Assembly: GCA_030693335.1 (NCBI GenBank)
Contig: JAUYAU010000004.1
Span: forward strand, 186,001 to 250,000
Reading direction: 5' to 3'
DNA: 64,000 bases
Source: Sulfuricurvum sp.
Lineage (GTDB): Bacteria; Campylobacterota; Campylobacteria; Campylobacterales; Sulfurimonadaceae
In this document: positions 1 to 9,008 of the stretch, piece after piece
How positions within the stretch are numbered: the stretch's first letter is position 1
Layout of the letters: every line of letters begins with the position of its first letter
Translations under genes and position numbers: made by a program
The notes under the pieces: generated by a model
Databases searched by the model: none
What the model was told of the DNA's origin: nothing
The model's input: only the letters and a program-made list of their open reading frames with translations

Positions 1-65
1 GCCGCCAAGCGAAGGTCTTCTTTGACATTGGTAGAGCCTTTTGTAACGGGGGTGAATTCCGCCAT
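1..65 (-). CDS. 5' end of an unidentified protein, cut by the window edge
   Basis: An open frame on the minus strand starts at an ATG at 63-65 and runs off the left edge; only 21 codons are visible. The N-terminus reads MAEFTPVTKGSTNVKED, which I cannot assign to a family. An in-frame stop lies a few codons upstream of this ATG, so the start cannot be much further out. The Shine-Dalgarno is weak (AGGTAA about 14 bases upstream). Divergent from the DsrE-like gene. Confidence 0.35.
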   Translation of the reverse strand, partial: MAEFTPVTKGSTNVKEDLRLA

Positions 66-209
66 GCTCAGCCGTGATTACCTATGAAATGCATCAAAAA
101 AATCTCCTACCAAATAACTTGCAATACTGTACTTACCGTATAAAATTATATTATATTAACGCGTTTCTAATAATAACCTTCTTGAAAAGAATAAAAAGTT
201 AACTTTCTA

Positions 210-215
210 TATAAT
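210..215 (+). promoter_or_regulatory. TATAAT -10 box ahead of the DsrE-like gene
   Basis: A perfect TATAAT lies 37 bases upstream of the TTG start at 252, with the CAGGAGA ribosome site at 241-247 between them. No well-spaced -35 box is seen. This fits Campylobacterota sigma-70 promoters, which generally lack a conserved -35 element. Inferred from position only. Confidence 0.35.
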
Positions 216-251
216 ACGCCGCTATAAAGTAATAATAACGCAGGAGACTCC

Positions 252-599
252 TTGGCAAAAGAAAACCTATTGCTCGTCATCTCAACAGACAATGTCGATT
301 CAATACTCAAATTTCCTCTTTTATACGGCGGCGTTTCGATTCCAAGAGGATATTGGAAAAGAGTCCACGTGATGTTTTGGGGTGCCTCAATATTATGTGC
401 GGTGAACGATGAAAGAATACGCGAAAAAGTCCAAACGATGATCAGCGAGGGCGCAGAGTTCAGTTCCTGCATCGTATGTGCCCAAGATTATGATGCTGTA
501 GATTCCCTACAAGCCATTGGTATTGAATGCAACCATACAGGGGAACTGTTAACAACGGCACTGCAAAATGATGCTATCTGGTCAGTTATGACCATCTAA
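252..599 (+). CDS. DsrE/DsrF-like small protein
   Basis: A 115-residue soluble protein with no signal peptide or membrane segment. Length and layout fit the DsrE-like fold: an N-terminal beta strand LLLVIST, a central hydrophobic strand, a CIVCAQDY segment with two cysteines (about residues 75-78), and a GIE plus C-terminal strand ending IWSVMTI. DsrE-like proteins act in sulfur transfer or as small regulators; the role here is not shown. The TTG start is chosen because CAGGAGA sits at 241-247. The gene precedes two histidine kinases but is separated from them by about 40 bases, so co-transcription is possible. Confidence 0.55.
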   Translation: MAKENLLLVISTDNVDSILKFPLLYGGVSIPRGYWKRVHVMFWGASILCAVNDERIREKVQTMISEGAEFSSCIVCAQDYDAVDSLQAIGIECNHTGELLTTALQNDAIWSVMTI

Positions 600-642
600 A
601 GCCTGTTTTGGTTTTCAGTAATTACCTAAGGATTATTCACAA

Positions 643-2841
643 GTGAGTTCTATACAAAATTTATTTCATTCCATTTTGCGCTGCGGGATACATCCTGATG
701 ATACCGTAAAAATAAAGCTGCAAAAAGAAATATTGACGCTTCTTCCTATTATTGTAGGTATTGCCGGGGCAATATGGGGAAGCGTCTATTTTGTATTTGG
801 GCACTACCTGTCTGCTTCTATCCCTCTCTTTTACTCGGTAATATCCGTATTGAGTCTGTTATATGTAAACTATACAAAAAGTACAACATTTTTACTCCCT
901 TCTCAACTCACTCTTCTCGTCTCCCTGCCTTTCCTCCTTATGTGGTCTCTGGGCGGTTTTGCAGCAGGAAGCTATGTTATGATATGGGCTTTTTATGCTC
1001 CATTGACGGCTATGGCTTTTTCAAAAAAGTATTTTAATCTCTGGTTCATCCTATTTATCCTACTAACTGTCATCTCCTTGCTTATAAACGATAGCCTCGC
1101 GGATCATGTCCGCAAACTCCCGGCCCTAACGATAGATATCTTTACAGCCCTTAATATCATCGCAGGTTTTGGCGGTATCTTACATCTTGTAAACCACTAT
1201 ATTCAAGAAAAAGATGTCCTAGAAGATGCATCGAACAAACTATTATTGGAACAAAATGCATTGTTGTCATTGTTTGACAAAGGTGATTCCGTCTTGTTTA
1301 AATGGAAAAATGAAGAAGGATGGCCCGTTGAATACGTCTCCGGAAATGCTGAGAAATTACTCACCTATTCTGTGGATGATTTCCTATCGCACCATGTCAC
1401 TTACGCCTCCTGCATTCATCAAGATGATATCGGGCACGTCATAGAAGAAGTATTGGAAGCCATAAAAGAAAACAAGGACTTTTTCAAGCATGATCCCTAC
1501 AGAATCATCACAAAAGAGAATAAAATCAGATGGGTGCTGGACTATACCGTCACCGAAAAAGACAAACAGGGCAATATTCTCTATTTTATAGGCTACATTA
1601 ACGATATCACCAAGAATAAAGAAAATGAAATCGCATTGGAAAAAGCCAAAGAAAACGCAGACAAAGCCAATCAAGCAAAATCAGAATTTTTAGCCAACAT
1701 GAGCCATGAAATCCGAACACCGCTCAATGGAATCATCGGTCTCACCAATTTAACTCTAAAAACAGATCTAGACACAGTTCAAAGAGATTATCTGAGCAAA
1801 GCGATAAATTCTTCAAAAGCTCTGTTAAGCATCATCAATGACATTCTTGATTATTCTAAAATCGAAGCCAATAAACTGGAAATAGAAGCCATTGCATTTA
1901 CACTGGATACGATATTGCGCAATCTGTCTGATCTCTTTGGTTATCAGGGTCATGAAAAAGGTCTTGACTTGTCCTATCGTATAGCACCAAATGTCCCCAA
2001 TTCTCTACTCGGAGATCCCTTTAGAATTACCCAAGTACTTACGAATCTTATAGGCAATGCAATCAAATTTACCAAGCAAGGGAAAATTGAGACCAATGTA
2101 ACGCTCTTAGATCACAAGGATAAGACTGTAAAATTAATGTTCAGCGTCAAAGACAACGGAATAGGAATTCCCAAAGAACAGCAAGAACATCTGTTCAATG
2201 CCTTCAGCCAAGTGGATGCATCCAATACCCGGAAATATGGCGGGACAGGCCTTGGGCTGACAATCTCAAAACAACTGGTTTCTCTTATGGGTGGGGACAT
2301 GAGTGTTGAGAGCCAAGAAGGTGTCGGAAGTGAATTTTCTTTTACCCTTGAATTTCAATACACACAGCAAGAGAGCCTCCCTTTCACTTCAAAACGTGAA
2401 GAAAAAGAGTTGTTAATCACAGAAAAGTTCTATGCGCATAAACCGTACAGTGATGATTTCAGTGTAACGGGAAAAATACTGCTGGTTGAAGACAATGAAG
2501 TAAACCAACTCGTTGGGCAAGCCAGTCTTGAACAGTTTGGACTGACCGTAGTCATAGCGGAAAATGGACTCATTGGCGTACAAAAAGCGCAAGAAGAAAA
2601 ATTTGACATTATCTTTATGGACTTGCAAATGCCTATTATGGATGGGTTCAAAGCAACTCTAAAAATACGAGAATTTGATAAGACCACTCCCATAATAGCG
2701 TTAAGTGCCGCCGTTATGCTAAAAGACAAAGAGCGAACGCAAGAAGTAGGGATGAATGAACACATTTCAAAACCCTTTGATTTAAATCAACTAAAAGACG
2801 TTGTACGTAAATATTTAGATCCAAAACGGTTCAGTGCCTAA
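643..2841 (+). CDS. membrane hybrid histidine kinase (TM-PAS-HisKA-HATPase-REC)
   Basis: A 732-residue sensor kinase. Residues about 28-190 hold roughly six hydrophobic helices, followed by a PAS-like domain (205-330) ending in a PAC-like IGYINDITK. The HisKA H-box [13 protein letters not shown] puts the phospho-accepting histidine at H355. The ATPase has an N-box [17 protein letters not shown] and [10 protein letters not shown]. The C-terminal receiver has phospho-acceptor D660 in [10 protein letters not shown]. It probably autophosphorylates and passes phosphate to its own receiver, then to an unlinked output. The start is GTG at 643 after a TAAGGAT site. No output regulator is adjacent. 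The signal is unknown. Confidence 0.9.
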   Translation: MSSIQNLFHSILRCGIHPDDTVKIKLQKEILTLLPIIVGIAGAIWGSVYFVFGHYLSASIPLFYSVISVLSLLYVNYTKSTTFLLPSQLTLLVSLPFLLMWSLGGFAAGSYVMIWAFYAPLTAMAFSKKYFNLWFILFILLTVISLLINDSLADHVRKLPALTIDIFTALNIIAGFGGILHLVNHYIQEKDVLEDASNKLLLEQNALLSLFDKGDSVLFKWKNEEGWPVEYVSGNAEKLLTYSVDDFLSHHVTYASCIHQDDIGHVIEEVLEAIKENKDFFKHDPYRIITKENKIRWVLDYTVTEKDKQGNILYFIGYINDITKNKENEIALEKAKENADKANQAKSEFLANMSHEIRTPLNGIIGLTNLTLKTDLDTVQRDYLSKAINSSKALLSIINDILDYSKIEANKLEIEAIAFTLDTILRNLSDLFGYQGHEKGLDLSYRIAPNVPNSLLGDPFRITQVLTNLIGNAIKFTKQGKIETNVTLLDHKDKTVKLMFSVKDNGIGIPKEQQEHLFNAFSQVDASNTRKYGGTGLGLTISKQLVSLMGGDMSVESQEGVGSEFSFTLEFQYTQQESLPFTSKREEKELLITEKFYAHKPYSDDFSVTGKILLVEDNEVNQLVGQASLEQFGLTVVIAENGLIGVQKAQEEKFDIIFMDLQMPIMDGFKATLKIREFDKTTPIIALSAAVMLKDKERTQEVGMNEHISKPFDLNQLKDVVRKYLDPKRFSA

Positions 2842-2897
2842 TAAGATTATTTTGCGTATTATAGATATTACAATTATAAGTTCATAGTGGAGCATAT

Positions 2898-4442
2898 ATG
2901 CACACAAACAATCTTCCTCAGCTTTTCGATCTTCTTGATACTTTGCCCAATCCCGCTACGCTTAATGCACTGGCTTATGACGACAATGGTATTGCTTATG
3001 ACAAGATTGTCTATGTTAATAAAAGCTTTATTAAGACGATAGGCTATACAGTAGAAGATATCCCCGACGATAACACATGGTTTGCAACGGCTTATCCGGA
3101 TACAGACTATCAGCACTATATCTCAAGCGAATGGCATAAAGCGGTCGAAAAAGCCAAGGCAGAGCAAACCGATCTTATCGGATTTCCAGCCAAAGTTCAC
3201 TGCAAAGATGGAGAAGACCGCTGGTTTAGCATTACAACGCAATTAACGCATACTATTGACGACCAATACAGAACCATTATCTTTGTTCAAACACAGTCAC
3301 CCAGCGAGATTAAGCTTCAACTGGATAAAAAGTCGTTGGACTTATTGCAAGAAAAATGGCTACTCAAGACGATCATCGATACCGCACCGGTACGGATCTT
3401 TTGGAAAGATGAAGAAGGCGTTTATCTAGGATGCAATGAAGCATTTTTACACGACGCCGGGTTAACAGACGAGAGCCAAATCGTCGGAAAGAACGATTTC
3501 GATATGATCTGGAAGAAAGATGCCAAACGCTTTAGGGAAGATGACAGACGCGTACGGGAATCAGGTATTCCTGAACTCAGCTTCCTAGAAAGACAACCTC
3601 ACGATGACGGCAAGGATCTGATACTTTCTACGTCCAAAGTTCCCTTGATTGACGCTGCAGGAAAGACGATAGGAATTTTAGGGCTTTATCACGATATCAC
3701 GAAAGAGTTTGAGTCCAAAGAAGCACTCAAAGAAAAAGACAAACTTTTACTGGCTCAATCACGTCAAGCTGCCATGGGAGAAATGCTTTCTATGATCGCT
3801 CATCAGTGGAGACAGCCTCTTAGCAGTATTACGGCAGTAGTGACTACGATCCAGGTCCAGCAAACCTTAGGTAACAGCACGATGGAGGGTCTAACTAAGC
3901 AATTAGAAGCTATCACACATCAAATAGAATATCTTTCAAGAACGATAACGGATTTCAGTAACTTCTATAAAAAAGACAAAAACAAACAACAAGTACAGCC
4001 CCGTGAAGTAGTGGACCACGCCCTAAGACTGATTACAAAGCTTTTGGAAAACAATAACATTCAATTGCGCGATTCATGTCTTTCTACGAAGACCTTTTAT
4101 GCTTTTCCAAATGAACTTCAGCATGTTTTTATCAATCTTATAAAAAATGCCGCCGATGTGCTTATAGAAAGCAACAAAGAGGAAAAATGGATCAGTATCT
4201 TATGTCAAGATGATACTGAGTTTATAACTTTTGAGATTAGTGATAATGGCGGTGGGATTGACAAATCATTAATAGACCGGATTTTTGAGCCGTACTTCTC
4301 AACCAAACATGAAAAGAATGGTACGGGGTTAGGACTTTACATGAGTAAAACAATCATAGAAAAGAATCTTGGAGGTACATTAAGTTGTAAAAATAGCAGT
4401 GTTGGTGCTGTCTTTACAATAAGACTTCCAATAGTTAACTAA
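2898..4442 (+). CDS. cytosolic PAS-PAS histidine kinase
   Basis: A 514-residue kinase with no membrane segment. Two PAS domains (about 1-130 and 150-275) precede a dimerisation domain with the H-box MIAHQWRQPLSSI, phospho-accepting H302. This HQWRQP form is common in Campylobacterota orphan kinases. The ATPase has NLIKNAADVL, DNGGGI and GTGLGLYMSK motifs at about 400-514. It has no receiver, and no response regulator is nearby, so its partner is probably elsewhere or is the receiver of the preceding hybrid kinase. It starts 56 bases after that gene, with GTGGAG at the ribosome site. The pair may form one signalling unit (inference). Confidence 0.88.
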   Translation: MHTNNLPQLFDLLDTLPNPATLNALAYDDNGIAYDKIVYVNKSFIKTIGYTVEDIPDDNTWFATAYPDTDYQHYISSEWHKAVEKAKAEQTDLIGFPAKVHCKDGEDRWFSITTQLTHTIDDQYRTIIFVQTQSPSEIKLQLDKKSLDLLQEKWLLKTIIDTAPVRIFWKDEEGVYLGCNEAFLHDAGLTDESQIVGKNDFDMIWKKDAKRFREDDRRVRESGIPELSFLERQPHDDGKDLILSTSKVPLIDAAGKTIGILGLYHDITKEFESKEALKEKDKLLLAQSRQAAMGEMLSMIAHQWRQPLSSITAVVTTIQVQQTLGNSTMEGLTKQLEAITHQIEYLSRTITDFSNFYKKDKNKQQVQPREVVDHALRLITKLLENNNIQLRDSCLSTKTFYAFPNELQHVFINLIKNAADVLIESNKEEKWISILCQDDTEFITFEISDNGGGIDKSLIDRIFEPYFSTKHEKNGTGLGLYMSKTIIEKNLGGTLSCKNSSVGAVFTIRLPIVN

Positions 4443-4606
4443 CCTGATAATTTTTTGAGCTGCAAAATATTTACTCGAAGTGAGTATTTACCCCTTAATA
4501 AAATAACTGTTTACAATTAAACCTAATAGATAATAATATAAAATGAGAAATATCGCTATGATGTATGTTTAGAAAAGTTCATTCTAATCATTAAAGGATC
4601 TGATTT

Positions 4607-4678
4607 ATGTGGCTGCGTGATGCGGCAGACGTAGAACAAACAAATCCACCTAATAGGACACCTCGTGCAGCGCTATAA
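4607..4678 (+). CDS. short ORF (23 aa) overlapping the transglutaminase start
   Basis: An ATG at 4607 follows a good AAGGA (4594-4598) and opens a 23-codon frame starting MWLRDAADVEQ. It stops at 4678, 14 bases inside the next gene, which begins with GTG at 4665. This arrangement is typical of a translationally coupled leader. The peptide is not recognised. It could be a chance ORF or a decayed gene end. Coding evidence is limited to the ribosome site and the overlap. Confidence 0.3.
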   Translation: MWLRDAADVEQTNPPNRTPRAAL

Positions 4679-5513
4679 GATTGTTCATCGTACCTACTAT
4701 AACTATTCCATCCCTGTGAATCTCGGGTTCCATAATCTGATGCTTCGCCCCAGAGAAGATTATGAACTGCGTATCGAATCGTTTGCCCTTACCATCACCC
4801 CTGCGGCTACCCTCTTGTGGCACCGGGATATTGAGGGTAATTCGGTCGCCATTGCTACTTTTACGCTTCCGACAAGCCAACTGCTCATAGAGAGCGAAGT
4901 GATCATCCAGCAGTACAATGAGTCCCCTCTTGACTTTTTGGTGAGCGATTATGCCCTGCTTTACCCTTTTACCTATCAAAATGAAGAGGCTATTTTACTC
5001 TCTGCCTACAGAGCACTGCCGGATCCTGATACGATAAGTATGGTCAATAAGTGGATTGCCTCTTTTTGGCAGGCGGGAGAAAAAATTCAAACCTACACTC
5101 TGCTGCAACAAATTGCACAGCACATCAATGAAACACTGACCTATCAAGTGAGGGAAGAACCAGGAGTGCAAAGTGCCGTTAGAACACTCACGTGCGGCAC
5201 AGGATCTTGCCGTGATTTCGCCTTTTTGTTTATGGAAGCCGTACGATGTTTGGGATTGGCTGCACGTTTTGTGAGCGGATATCTTTATGCTCCGCTCATT
5301 GCAGAAGTCGGTTCAACCCACGCGTGGGCAGAAGTCTATTTACCCGGTGCAGGATGGAAAGGATTTGATCCCACCATCGGAAAAATTGTTGGTAGTGATC
5401 ATATTGCCGTAGCCGTAGGAAGGCTTCCTGAAGCTGTCCCTCCCATAGCAGGATCGTTCGCAGGATCGGCGATTTCGAGTATTAGCGTAGGGGTATGGGT
5501 CAGTCAGTGTTAA
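4665..5513 (+). CDS. transglutaminase-like protease-fold protein
   Basis: A 282-residue cytosolic protein of the transglutaminase-like superfamily: an N-terminal beta domain (about 1-85, bacterial transglutaminase-like N-terminal region) and a catalytic domain. The Cys-His-Asp triad is visible as C182 in GTGSCRDFA, H219 in STHAWAEVY and D235 in GFDPT. Family members act as peptidases or amidases. They often sit with an alpha-E protein and a circularly permuted ATP-grasp protein; neither is present here. The GTG start is supported by AGGA at 4655-4658. The end is convergent with the outer-membrane gene 17 bases away. Substrate unknown. Confidence 0.85.
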   Translation: MQRYKIVHRTYYNYSIPVNLGFHNLMLRPREDYELRIESFALTITPAATLLWHRDIEGNSVAIATFTLPTSQLLIESEVIIQQYNESPLDFLVSDYALLYPFTYQNEEAILLSAYRALPDPDTISMVNKWIASFWQAGEKIQTYTLLQQIAQHINETLTYQVREEPGVQSAVRTLTCGTGSCRDFAFLFMEAVRCLGLAARFVSGYLYAPLIAEVGSTHAWAEVYLPGAGWKGFDPTIGKIVGSDHIAVAVGRLPEAVPPIAGSFAGSAISSISVGVWVSQC

Positions 5514-5529
5514 AGAAAAATGCCAAGAG

Positions 5530-6060
5530 TTAGAACTTATAGTTGGCACCCAAATACCAATTTTTTAGTGAATCGATTTTTGCTTTTGCGCCTGAAGAAC
5601 TAAACTCACCGCTGGCATCTGAGCGCATATACCGATAGCCCCCCTCTAGCGAAAAATTTTCACCAAAAGCATAATTTAACCCCATATTCACTCCAATATA
5701 GGCTCCATCCATCGTTAAATCAGGTTGAGAATATTTGCCATACCCAAGCAAGACGCCAAAATAGGGTTTCAACGCATTGCTTCCGATAAGATAGTCGTAA
5801 CCGATACCGTATAAATGTCCTTTTGTATCATCCATCGTATCACTGCGCTGATAATAGATATTGGCACGCCCTTGTTTACTGAGGTAATATCCCCCTTTGA
5901 ATGTTTTGGAATTTCGTATCAGGTTTTGTTCATCATTTACAGCACCATTGGATACCGTTATATTGGAACGGGTTTTGTATGCATCTATACCGATATACCA
6001 CCCGCTGTCTTCTGACATTAAAGCACTTGCGAACACGGTCATTAAGAGTAACTTTTTCAT
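5530..6060 (-). CDS. small outer-membrane beta-barrel protein
   Basis: 176 residues. A signal peptide starts MKKLLLMTVFASALMS; I place the start at 6060 rather than at an upstream ATG at 6102 because it gives a clean signal sequence. The mature part alternates polar and hydrophobic residues and ends in an aromatic C-terminal strand (WYLGANYKF), the signature recognised by the BAM machinery. A conserved EGGYRY block near the C-terminus is shared with the barrel protein at 24348-24887, so the two look paralogous. An eight-stranded OmpA/OmpW-size barrel is likely. No enzymatic motif. Confidence 0.75.
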   Translation of the reverse strand: MKKLLLMTVFASALMSEDSGWYIGIDAYKTRSNITVSNGAVNDEQNLIRNSKTFKGGYYLSKQGRANIYYQRSDTMDDTKGHLYGIGYDYLIGSNALKPYFGVLLGYGKYSQPDLTMDGAYIGVNMGLNYAFGENFSLEGGYRYMRSDASGEFSSSGAKAKIDSLKNWYLGANYKF

Positions 6061-6140
6061 GTTTTCACTTTGTATTGGTTTTGCCTCATTATACATTAAC
6101 AATACTTAACTAAAGATGTTAAATAATAATACTAATTTTT

Positions 6141-6644
6141 CTACTTCATAATTTCTAGGACAAGAGGGGATTGATCAGAAAATTTCACATAGATGAGTCG
6201 ATGGTTCTTAGAATCAAAGAGGCGAAATTGTTCACAGTTTTTTTCAATAACATCACGGTTAATAGCGTATACCTCTTGAGGTTTAATGGGTAGCGTTATG
6301 GGCGCGAGCGATTCCAGGCGCATGAGAGTATTATCCCTTTTGAGAATGAGCCAAACGACATACGGACGATCGGATCCGTATAACGATTGTTCTGATTGGA
6401 CAATCGTTACGATATCAAAATCACGGCTGCTGCTTGCTGCAACGCTCACAGAGGGTGCGAGATTGAGATCACGTCTAAGCAACGAGAGTATCCGGTTTTT
6501 TTTAGAGATAACGACCTCTTTTTCTTGGAAAAAAGTGTTTTGATTTCGCAGTTCATCAATCGCTCCGAACATAAGAACGGTTATCATCCCAAAAAGAGCG
6601 ATCGAGACCAGCAATTCAATGAGGGTAAAAGCGCTGCGTTTCAT
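6141..6644 (-). CDS. gspJ: type II secretion minor pseudopilin, GspJ-like
   Basis: A 167-residue class III prepilin: the N-terminus MKRSA|FTLIELL has the prepilin peptidase cleavage site after A and the key Glu at +5, followed by a hydrophobic helix of about 20 residues. The body is a GspJ-like mixed fold with an 'IVTIVQ...PYVVWLIL' strand region. It is the last gene of the minus-strand pseudopilin operon G-H-I-J and overlaps gspI by 4 bases. Assignment to J rests on order and size. Minor pseudopilins form the tip complex with I and K. Confidence 0.75.
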   Translation of the reverse strand: MKRSAFTLIELLVSIALFGMITVLMFGAIDELRNQNTFFQEKEVVISKKNRILSLLRRDLNLAPSVSVAASSSRDFDIVTIVQSEQSLYGSDRPYVVWLILKRDNTLMRLESLAPITLPIKPQEVYAINRDVIEKNCEQFRLFDSKNHRLIYVKFSDQSPLVLEIMK

Positions 6645-7060
6645 TGCTTATTAGAGGTAATACGGAAAAAAGATTTTGTCTCTTGTGAACTTTTAATCAT
6701 TACTTTTTGCACGTACAATGAGTCAAACAATGAGCTAGAACCCATACCGTTTGTGAATGGGGTGATATTCTCTTTGGGTAGAAGGAGAATCTCATACGTT
6801 GCAGCTTGAAGTTCTTCACGGATGAGCGCATGATCGATCAAATAGCGTTTGTTCAGTGCGTCGCTGATACTCGTACTCTGCGCTTCTTCAATGTTCTCCA
6901 GTGCTAAACTCATTAAAACAGAGGAATCAAAACGATTCAATGCATTTGAAGAGATTGTTGAGGCATAGGATACAACTCGCATCAGCGCCATGGTTGCAAT
7001 CGAAGCAATCGTAACCGCCACCAAGGTTTCAATCAAAGAAAATCCTTTAGAGTGTGCCAT
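6641..7060 (-). CDS. gspI: type II secretion minor pseudopilin, GspI-like
   Basis: 139 residues starting MAHSKG|FSLIETLVA: cleavage after Gly, Glu at +5, then a hydrophobic helix. I chose the start at 7060 because CGGAG precedes it and because the longer frame (to 7126) would place 22 extra residues before the prepilin leader. The gene overlaps gspH by 14 bases and gspJ by 4. Order and length suggest GspI, which nucleates the pseudopilus tip. Subtype assignment is less certain than family assignment. Confidence 0.72.
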   Translation of the reverse strand: MAHSKGFSLIETLVAVTIASIATMALMRVVSYASTISSNALNRFDSSVLMSLALENIEEAQSTSISDALNKRYLIDHALIREELQAATYEILLLPKENITPFTNGMGSSSLFDSLYVQKVMIKSSQETKSFFRITSNKQ

Positions 7061-7598
7061 AAAAATCATCTCCGTTGAGAGGGTAGGAGGATTCATCAAA
7101 AAGATAGTTTCGTACCTCCTCTTCACTGCTGCTTATGTAAGGCTTATTGTCTCCCAGAGGTGTATAGACGTAAAAAGTATTATCACTCTTTAGTATTAAG
7201 GGGGTGATTACACCATCAGGGGAGAGCGTTAGCTCAAAACATTCTTCTGTTAATGTACCTGCCCTTGGGATAACCGCACTTCCCCATCGCTGTAACTCGC
7301 CTAAACGATTAAATCCATAGCGGTGTATCGGGGCATCCGACACCAGTGTTAATGTCGTAAGAATATTTGAATTATGATCAAATATACGACACTTCTCACA
7401 CGATACATCGCAGGTCATCGTGATCGGACTTTGCTGCGAAAAAGAGAGAAGCGTTGTTTTAATCGAGGATAAGCTCATGGTTGAGGGAATGGCGTTCTCT
7501 TTTTTGAGGGTAAAAATGGCGAGCGAATAAACAACTCCGACAATGATTACCACGATGATCAGCTCAAAGAGGCTCATAGCGCTGCGCCATGGTTTCAT
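7047..7598 (-). CDS. gspH: type II secretion minor pseudopilin, GspH-like
   Basis: 183 residues. The leader MKPWRSA|MSLFELIIVV has Ala at -1, Met at +1 and Glu at +5; Met at +1 is allowed though less common. A hydrophobic helix follows, then a globular domain with a CDVSCEKC cysteine cluster, unusual for a pseudopilin and possibly a disulfide pair in the periplasm. The start ATG overlaps the gspG stop as TAATG, indicating translational coupling. The role, connecting the pseudopilus tip to the G shaft, is taken from the family. Confidence 0.72.
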   Translation of the reverse strand: MKPWRSAMSLFELIIVVIIVGVVYSLAIFTLKKENAIPSTMSLSSIKTTLLSFSQQSPITMTCDVSCEKCRIFDHNSNILTTLTLVSDAPIHRYGFNRLGELQRWGSAVIPRAGTLTEECFELTLSPDGVITPLILKSDNTFYVYTPLGDNKPYISSSEEEVRNYLFDESSYPLNGDDFYGTL

Positions 7599-8029
7599 TA
7601 TCGGCATTGTGAGAGGAGATGATCTTTCTCCTCATCTTTTCCCCCTTCTTTTCCATCGCTTCCCAAAGAGATTAGCTCAACAGCACCATCGACGTTCAGA
7701 TACACATAGGGTTTGTTCCACGGATCTTTTGGAAGATTTTTCCCCTCGATATAACCACTTTGGGAATATGACACATAAACATCGGGATTAGGATTAAGTA
7801 TGAGTGCGGCTAGTCCCTCCTCGGTTGTTGGATACTCTCCATTGTCAATTTTAAACATCTTAAAACTCTCATTTAAACTCTTCATCTGTATGCACACCAG
7901 CTTTTGTTTCGCTTCACCGCTCTTTCCTGTGATGTTTGGGATAACGAATGCAGCTAAAAGACCTAGGATCATAATAACGACCATGAGCTCAATTAACGTG
8001 AACCCTTTTGTAACTTTATTTAATTTCAT
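7598..8029 (-). CDS. gspG: type II secretion major pseudopilin GspG
   Basis: 143 residues, the classic size. The leader MKLNKVTKG|FTLIELMVV has Gly at -1, Phe +1 and Glu +5. The C-terminal part carries the GspG signature: PKDPWNKPYVYL followed by a glycine- and aspartate-rich SLGSDGKEGGKDEE segment that binds calcium in known GspG structures. It forms the shaft of the periplasmic pseudopilus. First gene of the minus-strand G-H-I-J operon, divergent from gspK. AGGAAC precedes the ATG. Confidence 0.92.
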   Translation of the reverse strand: MKLNKVTKGFTLIELMVVIMILGLLAAFVIPNITGKSGEAKQKLVCIQMKSLNESFKMFKIDNGEYPTTEEGLAALILNPNPDVYVSYSQSGYIEGKNLPKDPWNKPYVYLNVDGAVELISLGSDGKEGGKDEEKDHLLSQCR

Positions 8030-8099
8030 TTAATTGTTCCTGTTATCTGATATACTGTGGACATTGTATCCAACTCACGAAAAAGATGGCTTAAACAAA

Positions 8100-9008
8100 A
8101 TGAGAAGATCCGGAATCGTTCTACTAATGACACTCATGCTCATAACACTCCTTATGGGAAGTGTTGCATTGGTATTAGCTCAAAGTGAACGATTGTCCCG
8201 ATTGGGGGGGATTGTATTTTTTCAAAGTTCGTCACAAAGGATCGTGAATGATCTACAGAAGCATCTTCCTGTATTACTCAGCGGTATTACCACAGCCGAT
8301 CAACTCGATTTGGCATTGCGATTACCGTTTCAGGTTGAAACACGAAAGAGAGACTTTATGCTAAAAATGAAACTATTATCCCCGTACGGTTGCCTTAATA
8401 TCAATTCCCTTCTCAATAAAGATGGAAGCACGAATACACAAAGCATTGCTCTTTTTATGCAGATTTTTTCTCTTTACCCCATTTCGAGTCCGAATCTATT
8501 TCTCAATATTCTCCTCGATACAATTGATATTGACGTACTGGAGCGCGCAGTTGATACGGAAATATCTTTGACTCATCCTAATGCTAAAAATGGTTCTATC
8601 GCCAATGTAAGAGAATTTAACCGTATACTTGAACGCTATTTACAGCTGACACATGACAGAGCCATTTTATCGATTCCATGGGAGCGTTATGTTGGATTTA
8701 CTGGAGAGAAAATAGATTTTAATGCTGTTAATGAAGAAACCCTTTCCCTGATACTCCCTAAAAATTCCCCTGAAAGAATTCGTTTGCTTACTCGTTACAG
8801 AACCAAAGCATTCACCAGTAAAGCGGAGGCTGTGGCGGCAGAACCGGCACTGGGGAATGTGTTCGATAACTATTTTTTTATTTACACACCCGGGAGCTCC
8901 TATACGTTGTTATGTGATGCTCTGATTACTCAAAACACACACACAGAACATTTGAGATTTCAATACAACCTTTTAGACAAGAGAGTGTACCATGTTGAAT
9001 TTCTTTAA
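8100..9008 (+). CDS. gspK: type II secretion pseudopilin GspK-like
   Basis: 302 residues with the K-type leader MRRSG|IVLLMTLML, which lacks the +5 Glu as GspK proteins do. The large size and the C-terminal SAM-like helices ('DFNAVNEETLSLILP', residues about 208-222) are typical of GspK, the cap of the pseudopilus. I place the start at 8100 so that the leader is short. The upstream frame from 8034 would include a likely -10 box (TATACT at 8051-8056) in the coding region. Overlaps gspL by 17 bases. A weak ribosome site is odd for an operon leader. Confidence 0.78.
   Translation: MRRSGIVLLMTLMLITLLMGSVALVLAQSERLSRLGGIVFFQSSSQRIVNDLQKHLPVLLSGITTADQLDLALRLPFQVETRKRDFMLKMKLLSPYGCLNINSLLNKDGSTNTQSIALFMQIFSLYPISSPNLFLNILLDTIDIDVLERAVDTEISLTHPNAKNGSIANVREFNRILERYLQLTHDRAILSIPWERYVGFTGEKIDFNAVNEETLSLILPKNSPERIRLLTRYRTKAFTSKAEAVAAEPALGNVFDNYFFIYTPGSSYTLLCDALITQNTHTEHLRFQYNLLDKRVYHVEFL

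Noticed and set aside
4470-4490. A terminator after the PAS-PAS kinase (TACTC / GAGTA)
   Set aside because: Only a 5-bp stem with no T-run; too weak to call.
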